From: Micrococcaceae bacterium UBA3381
GTDB lineage: Bacteria; Actinomycetota; Actinomycetes; Actinomycetales; Micrococcaceae
Direction of reading: 5' to 3'
DNA: 8,374 bases
Assembly: GCA_002358975.1 (NCBI GenBank)
Contig: DEPX01000021.1
Span: 4,638-13,011 of the forward strand
Position numbers and translations under genes: made by a program. How positions within the stretch are numbered: the stretch's first letter is position 1; each line of letters starts with the position of its first letter. A model generated the notes under the pieces. That model did no database searches and was not told the DNA's origin. It saw nothing but the letters and a program-made list of their open reading frames with translations. Below are positions 1 through 6,061 of this stretch, one piece after another.

Positions 1-1376
1 TGCAAGAAACCCACGGTGTCACAGTCTTCCACGAACAATTACTGCGCACCTTCGATATTATGACCGGTTGCGGCCTGGCTGCCGCCGATGAGTTTCGTCG
101 ACGTCTTGGTACCGAGGCCCAAGAAGAAGTCGAAGCCTATTTTCGTGCCAATGCTATGCAACGCAATTGGCAAATCGATGTCATCGACGAGGTCTGGGAA
201 ACCTTAGCGGCCTTTGGGTCCTTTGGGTTCTGTAAAGCCCACGGTGCCGCGTTTGCTATCCCTACATTCGAATCTGCCTGGCTCAAGACCCACCACCCGG
301 CAGCGTTTATGGCCGCTGTTTTACAACATGATCCCGGTATGTATCCCCAACGTCTCATGGTGGCAGAAGCCCGACGCATGGGTATTGAAATCCTACCGGT
401 AGATATCAATGCTTCCACCACCGATATGCGGCTGGAGTGGATATCCAAAACCCCGGACACCCCACAGGGCCAGTGGGGGATTAGGCTGGCTTTTACCACC
501 GTGTTGGGGTTGACCAAACATGAAATGCAACGCCTTGAACGGGAACAACCCTTTGATAGTTTGGCTGATCTTCGCGACCGGGCACGGCTGAGCAAAAAAA
601 GTCTTGAACGTTTAGCCCAACTCGGTGCTTTAGACAGTATGCTGGCCGACACTACAGTCAGCCGAACAGATGTGGTTCATCATTTAGAATTTCTACACTC
701 AACGACCAAACGCGACCGAACGGGACGGGCGATACGCACCGGTAAAACCCAGGTCGCAGGTCAACAAGCCTTCCCTCTGGGCGACATTGAACTTCAAAGA
801 ATGCCGGCATTATTCCCACAACCAACAGCCGAACAAAACATCCGTACCGAACTTGATCTCACCGCCATCGACACAACCGGCCATCTAATGCAATCTCACG
901 CACCATATTTGGCTGCCCTTGGTGCCACCACCGCCGACCAGTTACTCAAACTTCGAAACCACACGCGGGTACTTGTTGCCGGGGTACGAGTGGCCACCCA
1001 AACACCACCAATGCGTTCAGGAGACCGCGTCGTCTTTATCTCGGTTGACGACGGCACAGGCGTCGTCGACACCTCATTTTTTGCTCAAGCACAACATGCC
1101 ACCGGTGACATCTTATTCTCAGCACGTTTAATGCTCATTGAAGGCACTACTCGGCGTACCGGTACTAGAGGCATTACTTTACAAGCAATCCGGGCCTGGG
1201 ACATGCATGATCCAGCGACCCTACCGGATCCGGATTACTGGGATACCCAACGCAGTCAATGGGCACAATGGTTGCAGGGCGCTTCGGCTACACCAGTCCC
1301 CACCGTGATGCACCAGAGCCAACTGGGTCATCACTTGCCACCACAACAGACCAAAACACCGGTGCGATACCGTTAA
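1..1376 (+). CDS. dnaE2: Error-prone DNA polymerase III alpha subunit DnaE2 (C-terminal part)
   Basis: This is the C-terminal 457 residues of a C-family DNA polymerase. The frame is open from base 3 to the TAA at 1374-1376 and enters from the left edge, so the ATG at base 60 is internal. Three regions are visible: the polymerase segment around FGFCKAHGAAFA (bases 222-257) and HDPGMYPQR; a helix-hairpin-helix DNA-binding region (about 471-641); and an OB-fold-like region with VLVAGVRVATQTPPMRSGD and FISVDDGTGVVDTSFF (about 966-1187). The HDPGMYP stretch and the short tail after the OB fold fit DnaE2 (ImuC) better than the replicative DnaE1, which has a longer C-terminus. DnaE2 family members are about 1,050-1,100 residues, so roughly 60% lies outside the window. 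In actinobacteria DnaE2 works with ImuA'/ImuB in SOS-induced mutagenic translesion synthesis. The promoter, any LexA box and the catalytic aspartates lie upstream and cannot be checked here. Confidence 0.9.
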   Translation, partial: QETHGVTVFHEQLLRTFDIMTGCGLAAADEFRRRLGTEAQEEVEAYFRANAMQRNWQIDVIDEVWETLAAFGSFGFCKAHGAAFAIPTFESAWLKTHHPAAFMAAVLQHDPGMYPQRLMVAEARRMGIEILPVDINASTTDMRLEWISKTPDTPQGQWGIRLAFTTVLGLTKHEMQRLEREQPFDSLADLRDRARLSKKSLERLAQLGALDSMLADTTVSRTDVVHHLEFLHSTTKRDRTGRAIRTGKTQVAGQQAFPLGDIELQRMPALFPQPTAEQNIRTELDLTAIDTTGHLMQSHAPYLAALGATTADQLLKLRNHTRVLVAGVRVATQTPPMRSGDRVVFISVDDGTGVVDTSFFAQAQHATGDILFSARLMLIEGTTRRTGTRGITLQAIRAWDMHDPATLPDPDYWDTQRSQWAQWLQGASATPVPTVMHQSQLGHHLPPQQTKTPVRYR

Positions 1377-1505
1377 GCGCTGCTACATACGTCAACGAAC
1401 ACGATGAGATTATGGGCACTTCTTTAACTACACCAAAGCCCGAGGGTATGGCACAGTCCGTATCGTGATTGATATCCAGCTCAACGATAAATAGTGGTCT
1501 CGAAC

Positions 1506-1534
1506 CTGCAAACCACCGGGCAAGCAGATACAAT
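1506..1534 (+). promoter_or_regulatory. Candidate thrS promoter P1
   Basis: TACAAT at 1529-1534 matches the -10 consensus at five of six positions. CTGCAA at 1506-1511 is a weak -35 match (three of six) with a 17-bp spacer. Transcription would begin near 1541, giving a leader of about 60 nt that includes the hairpin at 1548-1570. The call rests on motif matching only. Confidence 0.35.
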
Positions 1535-1547
1535 GGCGGGTGGCTTA

Positions 1548-1570
1548 TCGGTGGTCCAGTATGCCACCGA
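1548..1570 (+). promoter_or_regulatory. Leader hairpin upstream of thrS
   Basis: TCGGTGG (1548-1554) and CCACCGA (1564-1570) form a 7-bp perfect stem with a 9-nt loop. It lies 18 bp before the thrS Shine-Dalgarno sequence. There is no following T-run, so it is not a typical intrinsic terminator. It may be the 3'-end structure of the dnaE2 transcript or part of a thrS leader. The function is not known. Confidence 0.4.
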
Positions 1571-1571
1571 A

Positions 1572-1577
1572 TATAAG
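1572..1577 (+). promoter_or_regulatory. Candidate second thrS -10 element
   Basis: TATAAG matches the -10 consensus at five of six positions, but no good -35 lies 16-18 bp upstream. A start near 1584 would give a leader of about 20 nt that keeps the ribosome binding site and omits the upstream hairpin. Confidence 0.27.
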
Positions 1578-1588
1578 AGCCTCAACCT

Positions 1589-1594
1589 AGGAGG
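1589..1594 (+). promoter_or_regulatory. thrS ribosome binding site
   Basis: AGGAGG is a full-consensus Shine-Dalgarno sequence, 9 nt before the GTG at 1604. It fixes the start of thrS at this GTG. Confidence 0.85.
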
Positions 1595-1603
1595 AACTGG
1601 CAC

Positions 1604-3613
1604 GTGGCCGAACCTAAAAAAATAACCATTACCGTAGACAACGAACCAACCAGCGTGGATGAAGGCACCACAGGTACCGACCTGTTTGGCCAGGAAAAAA
1701 CTACGGTAGTGATGAAGGTCGATGGCGTCTTGGAAGACCTTTTTCGTGTCGTTCCCGAAGGCGCTACGGTCGAGCGCATCGACATCACGGACCAAGAAGG
1801 TCTAGAAGTACTGCGCCACTCGACTGCACACGTGCTTGCTCAAGCAGTCCAAGAAATAAACCCAGATGCCAAACTTGGTATTGGGCCCTACATCGAAGAC
1901 GGCTTCTACTACGATTTCGACGTCGCTGAACCATTCACCCCGGATGACCTCAAACAGCTACAAAAGCGTATGATGCGCATTGTCAAAGCCGGCCAGACGT
2001 TCAACCGTCGAGCAGTCGATGAAGCACAGGCACGCGAAGAACTCGCCGATGAGCCGTACAAACTGCAGCTAATGGATCGGCAACATGACACAGCTAATGC
2101 TGACGAAGCAGCTGTAGAAATCGGTGCCGGTGAAATCACCATCTATGACAATGTGGACCGTAAAGGTGAAGTCGTTTGGAAAGACTTGTGCCGCGGGCCC
2201 CATATCCCGTCCACGAAATTGATCGCTAACGGATTTGCCCTAACCCGTGCTGCTGGCGCCTACTGGCTGGGATCAGAAACGAATCCGCAGCTACAACGCA
2301 TCTACGGAACCGCTTGGGCCTCCAAAGACGATTTGGTAGCATTTCAGGAACGGATTGCCGAAGCAGAACGCCGTGACCACCGGAAACTTGGTGCTGAGCT
2401 AGATCTTTTCTCCTTCCCAGACGAACTTGGTTCCGGGCTACCGGTGTTCCACCCCAAGGGCGGTATTTTGCGCAAGGAAATGGAAGATTATTCGCGCAAA
2501 CGTCACGAAGAAGCCGGCTACGAATTCGTTTACACTCCACATATCACCAAACAAAACTTATACGAAACCTCTGGGCACCTAGAATGGTACGCCGATACCA
2601 TGTTCCCGCCCATGCACGTCGATGAGGTCCGGGACGAAGAAACCGGAGAAGTCACCCGTGCCGGTGTGGACTACTACCTGAAACCGATGAACTGCCCGAT
2701 GCACAATCTCATCTATGCATCGCGCGGTCGCTCATACCGTGAACTACCACTGCGGTTATTCGAATTCGGTTCCGTCTACCGTTACGAAAAATCCGGTGTA
2801 GTCCACGGATTAACTCGTGTGCGCGGCATGACCCAAGACGATGCCCACATTTACTGCACCCCAGAACAAATGAAAGACGAGTTGACCACCACGCTAAACT
2901 TCGTGCTGGATCTGCTCAAGGACTACGGGCTGGATGACTTCTATTTGGAAATATCATCCAAGGACCCAGATAAATACGTCGGCAGCGACGAAGTTTGGGA
3001 CACTGCAACCCGAGTGCTGGCCGAAGTTGGAAGCACATCGGGGCTAGAACTCGTCGATGATCCAGGCGGTGCGGCCTTCTACGGCCCAAAGATTTCAGTA
3101 CAGGCGCGTGATGCGCTTGGACGTACTTGGCAGATGTCGACCATTCAATTGGACTTTAATCTTCCGGAACGTTTTGACCTGGAATATCAGGCAGCAGATG
3201 GTACTCGTCAACGCCCAGTAATGATCCACCGTGCATTATTTGGTTCGATTGAGCGCTTCATGGGAGTGCTTACCGAACACTATGCGGGTGCTTTCCCGGC
3301 GTGGTTGGCACCGGAGCAAGTCATCGCTATTCCAGTAGCCGATGCTTTCAACGACTACATGTACGACATCGTTGATAAGCTCAAAGGTTATGGGATTCGA
3401 GCCCGGGTTGATGACTCCACGGACCGGTTCCCTAAAAAAATCCGTACAGCATCAAAACACAAAGCACCGTTTGTACTCATTGCCGGAGGTGAAGACGCCG
3501 AAGCCAATGCCGTGTCCTTCCGGTATCGTGACGGTTCCCAAGATAACGGTGTCCCTATTGATGAAGCCATCGACAGGATTGTCACCGCAGTGCAGCAACG
3601 TCAGCAGGTATAA
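1604..3613 (+). CDS. thrS: Threonyl-tRNA synthetase
   Basis: Class II aminoacyl-tRNA synthetase that charges tRNA-Thr with threonine in the cytoplasm. At 669 residues it is close to the usual 640-690. Domains in order: an N-terminal TGS domain (about 5-65); an editing domain with H72/H76 of HSTAH and C196/H200 of CRGPH, the residues expected to hydrolyse Ser-tRNA(Thr); a catalytic core (about 270-565); and a C-terminal anticodon-binding domain (about 570-665) with DDSTDRFPKKIRTA. The zinc ligands expected from the E. coli enzyme are present as C364 (MNCPMH), H415 (QDDAHIYC) and H542 (MIHRALFGS). Motif 2 (FEFGSVYRYE, then RVRGMTQDDAH) and motif 3 (MIHRALFGSIERFMG) are intact, so the enzyme should be active and edit. 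The start is GTG, set by AGGAGG 9 nt upstream. The HIT gene follows 6 bp after the stop, so the two are probably cotranscribed. Confidence 0.98.
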   Translation: MAEPKKITITVDNEPTSVDEGTTGTDLFGQEKTTVVMKVDGVLEDLFRVVPEGATVERIDITDQEGLEVLRHSTAHVLAQAVQEINPDAKLGIGPYIEDGFYYDFDVAEPFTPDDLKQLQKRMMRIVKAGQTFNRRAVDEAQAREELADEPYKLQLMDRQHDTANADEAAVEIGAGEITIYDNVDRKGEVVWKDLCRGPHIPSTKLIANGFALTRAAGAYWLGSETNPQLQRIYGTAWASKDDLVAFQERIAEAERRDHRKLGAELDLFSFPDELGSGLPVFHPKGGILRKEMEDYSRKRHEEAGYEFVYTPHITKQNLYETSGHLEWYADTMFPPMHVDEVRDEETGEVTRAGVDYYLKPMNCPMHNLIYASRGRSYRELPLRLFEFGSVYRYEKSGVVHGLTRVRGMTQDDAHIYCTPEQMKDELTTTLNFVLDLLKDYGLDDFYLEISSKDPDKYVGSDEVWDTATRVLAEVGSTSGLELVDDPGGAAFYGPKISVQARDALGRTWQMSTIQLDFNLPERFDLEYQAADGTRQRPVMIHRALFGSIERFMGVLTEHYAGAFPAWLAPEQVIAIPVADAFNDYMYDIVDKLKGYGIRARVDDSTDRFPKKIRTASKHKAPFVLIAGGEDAEANAVSFRYRDGSQDNGVPIDEAIDRIVTAVQQRQQV

Positions 3614-3619
3614 AACATC

Positions 3620-4219
3620 ATGGCAGACCGCAATGTAGAGCACGACGCAGCAAGCACGGATGAGTTCGCATTACCCGGTGTGCCAGATGCCTTTGATCGG
3701 CTATGGACGCCGCATCGGATGGCCTATGTTGCCAAAGGGCAAAGCCAGGTTACCGATGAGGCGTCCTGCCCATTTTGTACCGCACCTCAACGTGACGACG
3801 AAACTTCTCTGATCGTGGCGCGTGGCGAAACCTGCTATGTCGTCATGAATTTGTATCCATACAACCCGGGCCACCTGTTGGTGTGTCCATATCGTCACGT
3901 GCCCGATTACACGGACCTCAACCTCGAAGAGACTGCCGAATTCGCCCAGCTGACGCAGATCGGTATGGAAGTGCTGCGCGAAGTTTCACATGCGGCAGGT
4001 TTCAACCTCGGTATGAATCAAGGCAAAGTTGGTGGAGCTGGTATCGCAGCCCACCTGCACCAGCACGTCGTTCCACGCTGGGGCGGTGATGGAAACTTCT
4101 TACCGATTATTGCGCAAACAAAAAACGTAACCGGCACAATAGGGTCAATGCGCTCCCTTATCGCGGAAGGTTGGCAGGCTGGTACCCAACGGTTTTTATC
4201 ACACCAGGCAGATGAATAA
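3620..4219 (+). CDS. HIT-family protein, probable Ap4A phosphorylase/hydrolase
   Basis: A 199-residue histidine-triad protein. The signature HLHQHVV has H145, H147 and H149, with H147 expected to be the nucleophile that forms the nucleotidyl intermediate. Upstream are the HIT-fold block NLYPYNPGHLLV (residues 77-88) and a CxxC pair (C50, C53) that probably binds zinc. The string VVPRWGGDGNF matches, from memory, the M. tuberculosis Rv2613c type, an Ap4A phosphorylase also encoded directly after thrS. The likely role is cleavage of diadenosine polyphosphates, which synthetases make as by-products, and this fits its place next to thrS. The ATG lies 7 nt past the thrS stop. The only Shine-Dalgarno-like string (AGCAGG, in the last thrS codons) is weak, so translation may be partly coupled to thrS. 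The exact substrate cannot be read from sequence. Confidence 0.9.
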   Translation: MADRNVEHDAASTDEFALPGVPDAFDRLWTPHRMAYVAKGQSQVTDEASCPFCTAPQRDDETSLIVARGETCYVVMNLYPYNPGHLLVCPYRHVPDYTDLNLEETAEFAQLTQIGMEVLREVSHAAGFNLGMNQGKVGGAGIAAHLHQHVVPRWGGDGNFLPIIAQTKNVTGTIGSMRSLIAEGWQAGTQRFLSHQADE

Positions 4220-4244
4220 GTCAAGCCCTAGACAAGACACACCG

Positions 4245-4259
4245 GTGGCATTTTGCCAC
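4245..4259. repeat. Short inverted repeat after the HIT gene
   Basis: GTGGCA (4245-4250) and TGCCAC (4254-4259) form a perfect 6-bp stem with a TTT loop, 26 bp after the HIT stop codon. No T-run follows on the plus strand, so it would be a weak terminator at best. It may also stabilise the 3' end of the thrS-HIT mRNA. Confidence 0.35.
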
Positions 4260-4270
4260 ACTGGCTGACG

Positions 4271-4298
4271 TTGTTTAGAAAATCCTCGACAATAGGAT
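4271..4298 (+). promoter_or_regulatory. Candidate promoter of the GPP34 gene
   Basis: TTGTTT (4271-4276) and TAGGAT (4293-4298) are separated by 16 bp. The -10 fits the TAnnnT pattern common in actinobacteria. It abuts the start codons at 4300 and 4303, so the transcript would have almost no leader. The AGGA inside it (4294-4297) could instead be a Shine-Dalgarno sequence in a longer read-through message, so the two readings compete. Confidence 0.3.
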
Positions 4299-4299
4299 C

Positions 4300-5004
4300 A
4301 TGATGTCGAAACCGCAAGATACGAAAAAACGGTCGTTCAATCTGGCAGAGTACTACCTGCTGTCGTGTCTTGATCGTGGTGGCCGGTTTTTGACACAGCC
4401 ACATACTGTCCGAGTGGGTATAGCCGGTGCAGTGCTCACCGACCTTGCTCGGCGTGGACATATTCACGTAAGCCAAGAGCTGGTCACTGTTGCAGACCCA
4501 ACCATTAGTGATCTAGAACCACCGGTACATTCGGTGCTGCATCTCATCGCTGAATCACCACAACCACAAGATGCAGAACAGTGGATTAACCGGTTTTCAC
4601 GGCCAGCTTTGATGGATGCACTCATAAAAATCCTGGAACACAATGGCGAGCTGACTCTCAAAAAGAAGCGGCTAATGGGTCTTATTCCACAGACCCGTTA
4701 CCTGCGAGATGATTCTTACGGCACTACGGATAGCTATATTCGGATGCGCGCAACGTTAATGGGCCGTTCGACTCAACTGGAGGCTATCACGTGGCCACTG
4801 ATCCAATTGCTCTACTCAACCAACGTGCTTACGCGCGTATTTCCGGCAATCCCAAATAAAACTATTCGACTTCGGCTTCACCAATTTCACAACGAAATTC
4901 AGAAAACGCAGCCGGATATGGCCGAAGCACTGCAGGCTGTTGAAAACGCGATTGCAGAATCATTGACCGCTACCCGGGGTCAAGCCACTGGGTTACGCGG
5001 CTAA
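4300..5004 (+). CDS. GPP34 (GOLPH3-like) family protein
   Basis: A 234-residue protein with the order of conserved blocks of the GPP34 family: LAEYYLLSCLDRGGRF near the N-terminus (15-30), IAGAVLTDLARRGHI (41-55), a linker leading to LHLIAESP, the helical segment DAEQWINRFS, and the block LMGLIPQTRYLRDD (125-138). It has no signal peptide or membrane segment. Eukaryotic GOLPH3 binds phosphatidylinositol 4-phosphate and Golgi enzymes. Bacterial members are common in actinobacteria but their role is mostly unknown, so no reaction is assigned. Two ATGs lie side by side (4300, 4303). AGGA at 4294-4297 is 2 nt from the first and 5 nt from the second, so the second may be the true start. The gene is 80 bp after the HIT gene and converges on the minus-strand ybaK-like gene with a 10-bp gap. 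Confidence 0.85.
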   Translation: MMSKPQDTKKRSFNLAEYYLLSCLDRGGRFLTQPHTVRVGIAGAVLTDLARRGHIHVSQELVTVADPTISDLEPPVHSVLHLIAESPQPQDAEQWINRFSRPALMDALIKILEHNGELTLKKKRLMGLIPQTRYLRDDSYGTTDSYIRMRATLMGRSTQLEAITWPLIQLLYSTNVLTRVFPAIPNKTIRLRLHQFHNEIQKTQPDMAEALQAVENAIAESLTATRGQATGLRG

Positions 5005-5014
5005 TCTCATGTAT

Positions 5015-5500
5015 TCAGCGACGAATAATAGAAATTTTAGCGTTGGTAAGAGCCAGAAAATCTTCGACGCCTAGCTCCAGTGACCTTCCGCGCTGCCCAG
5101 CCGAGACCAGCAAAGTCTCGTCTTCTGTGGCAGTACTATCGACAACCACAGGTAACACAGTTTTTTGGCCCAGTGGAGAAACTCCACCTAGAACATAACC
5201 CGTTTTCTTTTCAACTAACGCAGCTGGTGCCATCGTGACCTTTTTTACGCCAAGGGCTTTGGCAATACGTTTCAGACTTAACATATCGGCTACCGCAAGG
5301 ATCGCATTCGCTAGATTTCCCTGCGGTGTGATAACCAGCAGTGTTTTATAAATGCGCTTGGGATCGACATCCAATTTATCCGCAGCCTCGGCGCCAAAGC
5401 CTTTGACAGCGTCGTCGTGCTGATAGTCATAGACACGATGCCACAGGCCTGCTTCATCTACCGCGCGTAACGCCGGGGTGGAGGTGTCTTGCGAGCTCAT
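5015..5500 (-). CDS. ybaK: Cys-tRNA(Pro) deacylase, YbaK/EbsC family
   Basis: A 161-residue YbaK/EbsC-type trans-editing enzyme, the usual family length. It hydrolyses Cys-tRNA(Pro) formed when prolyl-tRNA synthetase mischarges cysteine. The family hallmarks are present: K52 in RIYKTLLV, the position of the essential lysine, and the glycine-rich loop GGVSPLGQK (105-113). They are followed by the LPVVVDSTA strand (116-124) and the LELGVEDFLALT segment near the C-terminus. The ATG overlaps the stop of the upstream SufE-like gene as ATGA (5497-5500) and has no clear Shine-Dalgarno sequence, so translation is probably coupled to it. Its stop lies 10 bp from the end of the convergent GPP34 gene, which leaves no room for a terminator between them. 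Family assignment is strong. Specificity for Cys-tRNA(Pro) over other editing substrates is inferred from the family. Confidence 0.92.
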   Translation of the reverse strand: MSSQDTSTPALRAVDEAGLWHRVYDYQHDDAVKGFGAEAADKLDVDPKRIYKTLLVITPQGNLANAILAVADMLSLKRIAKALGVKKVTMAPAALVEKKTGYVLGGVSPLGQKTVLPVVVDSTATEDETLLVSAGQRGRSLELGVEDFLALTNAKISIIRR

Positions 5501-5940
5501 GCAGCCAAGTGTTCAGTGATGTTGCGTTTGATGCGTCCCAGCAAGGCAGACATCCCGTTCAAACGTAGCGGGGTTAGTGCAGTAGTTAGCCCCAGCCTAT
5601 TTGGGATGTCATCTGGCACCGCCAGAATGGTTGAGGCGCGCTGGCCGGATAGACCTTCAAGTACCACACCAGCAAATCCTCGGGTCGTTGGCGCCTCTGG
5701 TGGAGCTGAAATGACCAAGGTAACTTCTGGATCATCGGTATCAGAATATTCCAGTGCCAAGAACAGTGGTGTCTGACATTCAACGACCTGTTCCATCACA
5801 TCTTCATGGCCAGCATAGCGTTCGGGCGGTTCCGGTAGGTTATCCGAAAATTCCAACAATAATTCGAGACGTTCAGGTTCGTACATCTCTTGAAAATCAT
5901 TAATGATTTCTTGTAGCACCTGTGGGGTTTGGGCAGCCAA
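5497..5940 (-). CDS. sufE: SufE-like cysteine desulfurase sulfur acceptor
   Basis: A 147-residue SufE-family protein. SufE takes persulfide sulfur from the SufS cysteine desulfurase and passes it on for Fe-S cluster assembly. The conserved acceptor cysteine is C55 in QVVECQTPLFLAL, equivalent to the GCQS cysteine of E. coli SufE. Other family blocks are LPEPPERYAG (35-44), the TRGFAGVVLEGLSG segment (85-98), and a C-terminal region LTPLRLNGMSALLGRIKR. The start is TTG at 5938-5940, chosen because AAAGGA (plus-strand positions 5946-5951) lies 5 nt upstream and no in-frame ATG is nearby. It has its own likely promoter behind the rhodanese terminator and overlaps the deacylase gene by four bases. 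No sufBCDS genes are in view, so it is a stand-alone copy as far as this window shows. Confidence 0.92.
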   Translation of the reverse strand: MAAQTPQVLQEIINDFQEMYEPERLELLLEFSDNLPEPPERYAGHEDVMEQVVECQTPLFLALEYSDTDDPEVTLVISAPPEAPTTRGFAGVVLEGLSGQRASTILAVPDDIPNRLGLTTALTPLRLNGMSALLGRIKRNITEHLAA

Positions 5941-5945
5941 TGGGA

Positions 5946-5951
5946 TCCTTT
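5946..5951 (-). promoter_or_regulatory. Ribosome binding site deciding the sufE TTG start
   Basis: On the minus strand AAAGGA stands 5 nt before the TTG at 5940. This supports a TTG start for the SufE-like protein. Confidence 0.65.
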
Positions 5952-5973
5952 CCGTGGTGTTGATCCAGCGACT

Positions 5974-5979
5974 ATTCTA
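5974..5979 (-). promoter_or_regulatory. Candidate sufE-ybaK promoter (-10)
   Basis: TAGAAT on the minus strand matches the -10 consensus at five of six positions. It lies just downstream of the rhodanese terminator and would start transcription near 5967, giving a leader of about 27 nt. No good -35 is seen 16-18 bp upstream. Its place between a terminator and a good ribosome binding site is the main support. Confidence 0.45.
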
Positions 5980-5993
5980 GCGCGTTGTAGCAT

Positions 5994-6037
5994 TAAGACA
6001 CTAAAGCCGGTGCTGGTAAATCCAACACCGGCTTTAG
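5994..6037 (-). terminator. Rho-independent terminator after the sulfurtransferase gene
   Basis: CTAAAGCCGGTG (6001-6012) and CACCGGCTTTAG (6026-6037) form a perfect 12-bp stem. TGG/CCA inside can extend it by 3 bp past one mismatch, leaving a TAAAT loop. On the minus strand the stem is followed by TGTCTTA, which is moderately T-rich. It starts 24 nt after the sulfurtransferase stop codon, so it should separate that gene from sufE-ybaK. Confidence 0.8.
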
Positions 6038-6061
6038 CAGTCCGAGAAGTCAGCTGGTGGA

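Noticed and set aside
137..652. Long minus-strand reading frame inside dnaE2
   Set aside because: The 171-codon frame is antisense to clearly conserved polymerase sequence. Its protein is Ser/Arg/Ala-rich with no recognisable motif, and it is a frame shadow.
1..1376. Replicative DnaE1 instead of DnaE2
   Set aside because: The HDPGMYPQR segment, the VRVATQTPPMR OB-fold string and the short end after it fit the DnaE2 type. DnaE1 continues further at its C-terminus.
1259..1468. Small plus-strand reading frame spanning the dnaE2 end and the gap
   Set aside because: More than half overlaps dnaE2 in another frame. The unique part encodes about 30 unremarkable residues and has no ribosome site.
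1377..1603. T-box riboswitch upstream of thrS
   Set aside because: GGTGGT at 1550-1555 recalls the T-box core, but there is no recognisable stem I or full T-box consensus, no terminator with a T-run, and too little leader after the candidate promoter.
2226..2540. Minus-strand reading frame inside thrS
   Set aside because: It is fully antisense to the conserved ThrRS catalytic core, with no ribosome site or domain, so it is a shadow.
5489..5776. Plus-strand reading frame antisense to sufE
   Set aside because: The SufE frame has a conserved cysteine motif and a ribosome site. The antisense frame has neither.
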